DNA from: Longitalea arenae
Lineage (GTDB): Bacteria > Bacteroidota > Bacteroidia > Chitinophagales > Chitinophagaceae
Reading direction: 5' to 3'
NCBI RefSeq assembly: GCF_016924755.1
Contig: NZ_JAFFJX010000003.1
Span: 186,001 to 250,000 of the forward strand
DNA: 64,000 bases
Under the pieces are notes generated by a model. That model had not been told where the DNA came from. It was given only the letters and a program-made list of their open reading frames with translations, and made no database searches. The stretch's first letter is position 1; each line of letters starts with the position of its first letter. This document shows, piece after piece, positions 60,079 to 64,000 of the stretch. A program made the translations under genes and the position numbers.

Positions 60079-61410
60079 TTAATGTCGTATGCTTATTTCC
60101 TCCAACGTCTTCCCCTTGGTTTCGGAAATCCTGTTACGAACAAACAAAAATCCCAACACACAGATCCCGGCATACATATAGAAGGGACCAAAGGCGCCCA
60201 GCTTTTGCGCCAGCACGGGAAAGGTAAATACCAGCACGAAATAAGCGGCCCATAACGCCACTACCGCCACGGTAGTGGCTTTTGCGCGGATATGATTGGG
60301 AAAGATCTCGGCAATAAGCACCCAGGTGACCGGCGCCAGCGAACTTGCATAAAGAGCTATGGCGATCAACACAAAAACCGAGACCAGCGAAGCCGCTGCC
60401 TGTGCCTGTAATAACAATGCCAGTATAATATAGATCGCCGATAAACCGGCAGCACCGGCCAGCATCAATGGTTTGCGGCCCAGTTTATCCACCTGCCACA
60501 TGGCAATGATGGTAAAGACCAGGTTCACGGCCCCAATGGAAACCGTTTCAAACAATTGCTGATCGAGGCTTGCGCCAACCGACTCAAAGATCGTAGAGGT
60601 GTAATTGAACACTACATTGATCCCGCAAAATTGCTGGAACACGGCGAGCAAAATACCCGGTATAATGAACCTGCGTACCGATGGCGACCAAATACCGCTG
60701 ACCGCATCTTGTTGCGCACCCGATAAGGATCGCTTTATATCGGTAATGGTATGTTCTGCAAAATCCGGATTGCCGATCCTGCCCAGGATCCGCCTTGCTT
60801 TTTCCTGTTGACCGGCCTGCATTAACCAGCGCGGACTTTCAGGTAACCACATGACCCCTAACAGGAATAATAAGGAAGGTACTGCGCCTAAGCCGAACAT
60901 CCAGCGCCAGGCATCGGGGCCATTGTCAGCCAGCAGATAATTAACGAGGTTGGTAACAAGGATGCCGATCACAATGGTAAGCTGATTGATAGCCACATTA
61001 CGGCCACGCACTGCCGGCGGTGAGATCTCTGCAATATACATGGGGCTTAACATCGAGGCCATGCCTACGCCAATACCTGCTGCAAAGCGCATCACAATGA
61101 AAACCGTTAAGGACCCCGATAAGGCCATGCCAATAGAAGACAATGCAAAGATGATAGCAGCGGTCATCAATCCGGGCCTGCGGCCATACCGGTCTGCCAG
61201 CGCACCCGCGATCAAACATCCGACGATACAACCCAGGGCCAGGGAACCGGTCAGAAAACCTTCCCACCAGGCGGTTAAGCCAAACATGGTACGCAAAAAA
61301 GGAAGCGCGCCGGAGATCACGGCAAAATCGAATCCGAACAGATATCCACCGAGGGCTGAAATAAAAGAGATGGCTATAATGTAACCTGAATTAAAACGGT
61401 ATTGGGTCAT
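60079..61410 (-). CDS. Sugar porter family MFS transporter 2
   Basis: A 443-residue sugar transporter with twelve hydrophobic segments. Signatures are GALADRYGRRPGLMTA, MWLPESPRWLMQAGQQEK, WQVDKLGRKPLMLAG and a C-terminal RISETKGKTLEEIS. It is distinct from transporter 1, which is about 20 residues longer. The start is ATG 61410 (MTQYRFN); ATG 61419 is also possible, while the longer frame to 61494 overlaps the GH2 gene. It follows GH2 by 13 bp, so the released sugar is probably imported by it. Confidence 0.9.
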   Translation of the reverse strand: MTQYRFNSGYIIAISFISALGGYLFGFDFAVISGALPFLRTMFGLTAWWEGFLTGSLALGCIVGCLIAGALADRYGRRPGLMTAAIIFALSSIGMALSGSLTVFIVMRFAAGIGVGMASMLSPMYIAEISPPAVRGRNVAINQLTIVIGILVTNLVNYLLADNGPDAWRWMFGLGAVPSLLFLLGVMWLPESPRWLMQAGQQEKARRILGRIGNPDFAEHTITDIKRSLSGAQQDAVSGIWSPSVRRFIIPGILLAVFQQFCGINVVFNYTSTIFESVGASLDQQLFETVSIGAVNLVFTIIAMWQVDKLGRKPLMLAGAAGLSAIYIILALLLQAQAAASLVSVFVLIAIALYASSLAPVTWVLIAEIFPNHIRAKATTVAVVALWAAYFVLVFTFPVLAQKLGAFGPFYMYAGICVLGFLFVRNRISETKGKTLEEISIRH

Positions 61411-61423
61411 GGCAAGCATTTGA

Positions 61424-63415
61424 TTAATGTACGAATGGATAACTGATAACGCGATAACCGGCCGGTGTACAAATATCGAAATTGGCGCGCGCATGCATAC
61501 CGGCCAGGGTAATGGTGGCGCTTTCGCCCGGTTTTAACGTTGGCAGCTTTTGAGATAAACGCTGTCCCTCCGTCCCCGGCCAAACGATGGTAAAATCACG
61601 CACGGTATAAGATGGCAACTGGTCTTTATTTTTAAGGCTTACCTGTACGGTGGTCTCGTTCAGTTTTTTTGTATTTGTAATGACGATCGGTGATGCCAGC
61701 TGCTTGAATACATGGTAAGATGATTTCTTTTTGAAATACAGATCGGTGATCCCATGAATGCGGGCTTTGTAGTTGGCGGAACCATCTTCCCCCATATGTG
61801 TGCGGTAATCGTTCAAACAAAAATAAATGCAGCCCGCAATGTATTTCCGCCTGGCCCATTCATTATAATGATAGGTCATATCTTCAATGCGCCGCAGATC
61901 ACCGCCGGCAAAGCGCGGTTCACATAATCCATTTTCCGTGATGAGCAGGGGCCGGTCGCCGATACAACTTTCAATTTCGGCAAAATAGGCCGGCAGCTCT
62001 TCTGTCTTTTTACCAAACCAGGTGCCGATGTATTCGTTCCAGGTGGGCAGATCGCCAATGAACGACTCATCGTTCTCTTTCCGCCGGAACGTTTCATTAG
62101 ATACCACATTCACCAGGCGCGAACTATCCAGTGTTTTTACATATTGCTTCAAGCGCCGGTATTGATCGGGATCCCGGTCATTGCCATGTACTTCATTGCT
62201 GATGCCCCAGGCAAAGATGCAGGGATGATTATAATCCCTTTCGATCATTTCCCTGAATTGCAAACGCGCCACCTCTTCCAGTTCAGGGCTTAGCCGGCCG
62301 GGTTGCTGCCACCAGGGAATTTCCGCCTGCAGCAGCACGCCTTTTTCATCGAGCTGATCGAGCATATATTCATCTACCTGCCAGTGAAACCGGCTGATGG
62401 TCACATTCAGGTCTTTGAACATATTTGCCACCGAATCCATTACCCAGCGCGGTTCTGCACTGCCATGGTCCGGGTGGCTCGAAGGCATATACTCCAGTCC
62501 CGGCAAACGAACGGCTTCATTATTCAGGAAAAATTGCGGCCCGCGCAGCTCTATTTTACGGCAACCAAATGTTTGCGTCACCTGGTCGGTGGCTTGGGCA
62601 TTATTGCTAACGCTTACCTGCAGCTGATACAGGAAGGGATCGTTAAAATGCCAGAGATGCACTTTGCCGAGATCGATGTAACTGGTGAACGCATCACCTT
62701 GCTTTATTAATCTCAGATCTTGCGTGAACACATTTTTCTTAGAGCGTTTTTCATAAATGCGAACGGCTGCCTGTACCGCTTCAACATCCTCCTCCCATAA
62801 CTTCAGGTTAAGCCTTGCTGTAGCTGTTGAATCAGCCATATTGATATCGGGTGTAATGTGTACATACCGTATAGAAGGTTTGCCGCTAAGCTGTAACTGC
62901 ACGCCACGGATGATACCACCATCATTACACCAGTCGAACTTTTGTTTATACGGCAGGTTGGAAGCCGAGAATGCATTACTTACTGAAACTACCAGTTTAT
63001 TAGGTGTGCCGGTCTTTACACTTTTTGTTACATCTACATAAAAGCTCGTATAACCGGCATTGGTATGCGTAGCAAGCTGGATTCCATTCAGGTAGATCAC
63101 TGCATCATGATATACGGCATCGAATTTCAACCTGATCTGTTTATTACGGTGCTGTGCAGGCACCGTAAAGCTTCTTTCATACCAGGCCAGGCCGCTGTAA
63201 TCTTCCAGTCCCTTCATTACATTCCAGGTATGCGGCACCTGAACTGTAGTTGCATTGGCCGGTAAGCCGGCAGACCAGTTGTTGTTTTGGCCGGCTTTGG
63301 CAGAATCGACGATGAAACGCCAGGCGCCATTCAAAGGGATGGTATTTCTTAAGGTTTGGGCAGGAATCGATATTATAGTAAATAGCAGCAGGCAGGTGCA
63401 GATAGTTCTTTTCAT
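61424..63415 (-). CDS. Glycoside hydrolase family 2 enzyme (beta-galactosidase/glucuronidase-like)
   Basis: A 663-residue secreted enzyme with a signal peptide (KRTICTCLLLFTIISIPAQ). The N-terminal sugar-binding sandwich is visible (VQVPHTWNVMKGLEDYSGLA). The immunoglobulin-like domain and the TIM barrel follow. The acid/base Glu is in IFAWGISNEVHGNDRD and the nucleophile Glu in RPLLITENGLCEPRF. The short length (no large C-terminal beta-domain) fits beta-glucuronidase or other exo-acting GH2 types better than LacZ. The ATG at 63415 begins the signal peptide. It is operonic with transporter 2 and divergent from an AraC regulator. Confidence 0.92.
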   Translation of the reverse strand: MKRTICTCLLLFTIISIPAQTLRNTIPLNGAWRFIVDSAKAGQNNNWSAGLPANATTVQVPHTWNVMKGLEDYSGLAWYERSFTVPAQHRNKQIRLKFDAVYHDAVIYLNGIQLATHTNAGYTSFYVDVTKSVKTGTPNKLVVSVSNAFSASNLPYKQKFDWCNDGGIIRGVQLQLSGKPSIRYVHITPDINMADSTATARLNLKLWEEDVEAVQAAVRIYEKRSKKNVFTQDLRLIKQGDAFTSYIDLGKVHLWHFNDPFLYQLQVSVSNNAQATDQVTQTFGCRKIELRGPQFFLNNEAVRLPGLEYMPSSHPDHGSAEPRWVMDSVANMFKDLNVTISRFHWQVDEYMLDQLDEKGVLLQAEIPWWQQPGRLSPELEEVARLQFREMIERDYNHPCIFAWGISNEVHGNDRDPDQYRRLKQYVKTLDSSRLVNVVSNETFRRKENDESFIGDLPTWNEYIGTWFGKKTEELPAYFAEIESCIGDRPLLITENGLCEPRFAGGDLRRIEDMTYHYNEWARRKYIAGCIYFCLNDYRTHMGEDGSANYKARIHGITDLYFKKKSSYHVFKQLASPIVITNTKKLNETTVQVSLKNKDQLPSYTVRDFTIVWPGTEGQRLSQKLPTLKPGESATITLAGMHARANFDICTPAGYRVISYPFVH

Positions 63416-63573
63416 GAATGGCAGCATTGTTGATCGCATAAAAAATATTATACAAATATGCCGGTAAGCGGTTGGCGGGAAAATAGAAATTTTTACGGAA
63501 ATGATGGACAATGTTATTTTCCGGCTGTTAATTATCAACTATATTTATAGACAAATCACACAAACAGCTTGCC

Positions 63574-64000
63574 ATGCCGGTACTCAAGAAAAGGGAAGGT
63601 TTTCAGGGTCAGCGCTCCATCGTATTGCCCAGGAAGATCATCACGGAATTCAGTAACAGCAATACGATCGCCACAGGGCTTTACATAACAGATATAGGCT
63701 ATTACCCGAAGGCAAAATATCATTACCGGCAGCGAACCCATGGCAGCGATCAGCATATCCTTATATATTGCCTGGAAGGAAAAGGCAAAGCGCAGGTAAT
63801 GAAAAATAATTATTCCCTGCAACCCGGTTCATTTATTATCATTCCGGCCGGACATGCCCATAGTTATGCATCGGCGGAGGAAGATAGCTGGACAATTTAC
63901 TGGATCCATTTTACCGGCTCTTTGTCGAAAAAAATAGTAGACACATTAAAACAAAAAATGAATGGCTATTGCAGCCGGGTCACCTTCAAACAAAAACGGC
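63574..64000 (+). CDS. AraC family transcriptional regulator, N-terminal part (cut by window end)
   Basis: An open frame from ATG 63574 to the right window edge. The visible 142 residues form an AraC-type cupin sensor domain: ITDIGYYPKAKYHYRQR, then HILIYCLEGKGKAQV, SLQPGSFIIIPAGHAHSYAS and WTIYWIHFTGSLSKKI. The AraC helix-turn-helix should lie beyond the edge. It is divergent from GH2 across 158 bp and is the likely activator of the GH2/transporter pair in response to a sugar. Confidence 0.85.
   Translation, partial: MPVLKKREGFQGQRSIVLPRKIITEFSNSNTIATGLYITDIGYYPKAKYHYRQRTHGSDQHILIYCLEGKGKAQVMKNNYSLQPGSFIIIPAGHAHSYASAEEDSWTIYWIHFTGSLSKKIVDTLKQKMNGYCSRVTFKQKR

Overview
The window looks like a chromosomal segment of a Bacteroidota bacterium, most likely family Chitinophagaceae (Niastella/Chitinophaga-like). 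The signs are a SusC/SusD outer-membrane pair, type IX secretion C-terminal domains with SYPNPF motifs, TAnnTTTG promoter boxes, weak Shine-Dalgarno signals, and many polysaccharide-degrading enzymes. The genus is inference. I see no rRNA, tRNA, insertion sequence, prophage or CRISPR array.

Region by region. (1) 1-8079: a cluster on the minus strand with a glycerophosphodiesterase (cut by the window edge), a histidine phosphatase, two FGGY sugar/polyol kinases, a 2-hydroxyacid dehydrogenase and an RbtT/DalT/CsbX-type transporter, divergent from a DeoR regulator; probably uptake and catabolism of a polyol or unusual sugar acid. (2) 8154-16758: a small membrane protein, a SMUBP-2-like helicase, an ABC exporter, an SDR oxidoreductase with its TetR regulator (three matching TTGGAA-N6-TTCCAA operators) and a soluble five-PAS histidine kinase. 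(3) 17216-24650: secreted DUF6807 and Gfo/Idh/MocA proteins, a bicupin, then a PL6 lyase and GH5 glucanase that share a discoidin plus T9SS C-terminal module. (4) 25085-34955: unrelated housekeeping and orphan genes (HAD phosphatase, Bor-like lipoprotein, aldonolactone-oxidase-like flavoprotein, HGSNAT-like membrane protein, phosphodiesterase-like protein, archaemetzincin-like lipoprotein, FN3 protein). (5) 35334-36740: a stand-alone LytTR DNA-binding protein preceded by TGTGACG boxes spaced 22/22/42/22 bp and followed by about 835 bp of degenerate repeats with a period close to 21 nt (about 40 units). I judge this the best candidate for an undescribed system. (6) 36741-54714: a polysaccharide utilisation locus, transcribed leftwards: LacI regulator, SusC, SusD, heparinase II/III lyase, GH88, GH97, ROK kinase, sugar porter, alpha/beta-hydrolase-like protein and a DUF4861 protein broken near its end by an in-frame amber codon. 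A lyase paired with GH88 points to a uronic-acid-containing glycan. (7) 55498-64000: a second LacI regulator, a SNF2-family helicase, a sugar porter/GH2 pair and the start of an AraC regulator.

A feature of the whole window is that many intergenic gaps are filled by short tandem repeats with 7-8 nt units (CCATTSA, CAATRGR, ACAGGTT, CCGGTTR, AAACTAT, TTATCAC, GCTAATKT). They often abut or overlap stop codons, form inverted halves between convergent genes, and in one case lie inside a coding region.
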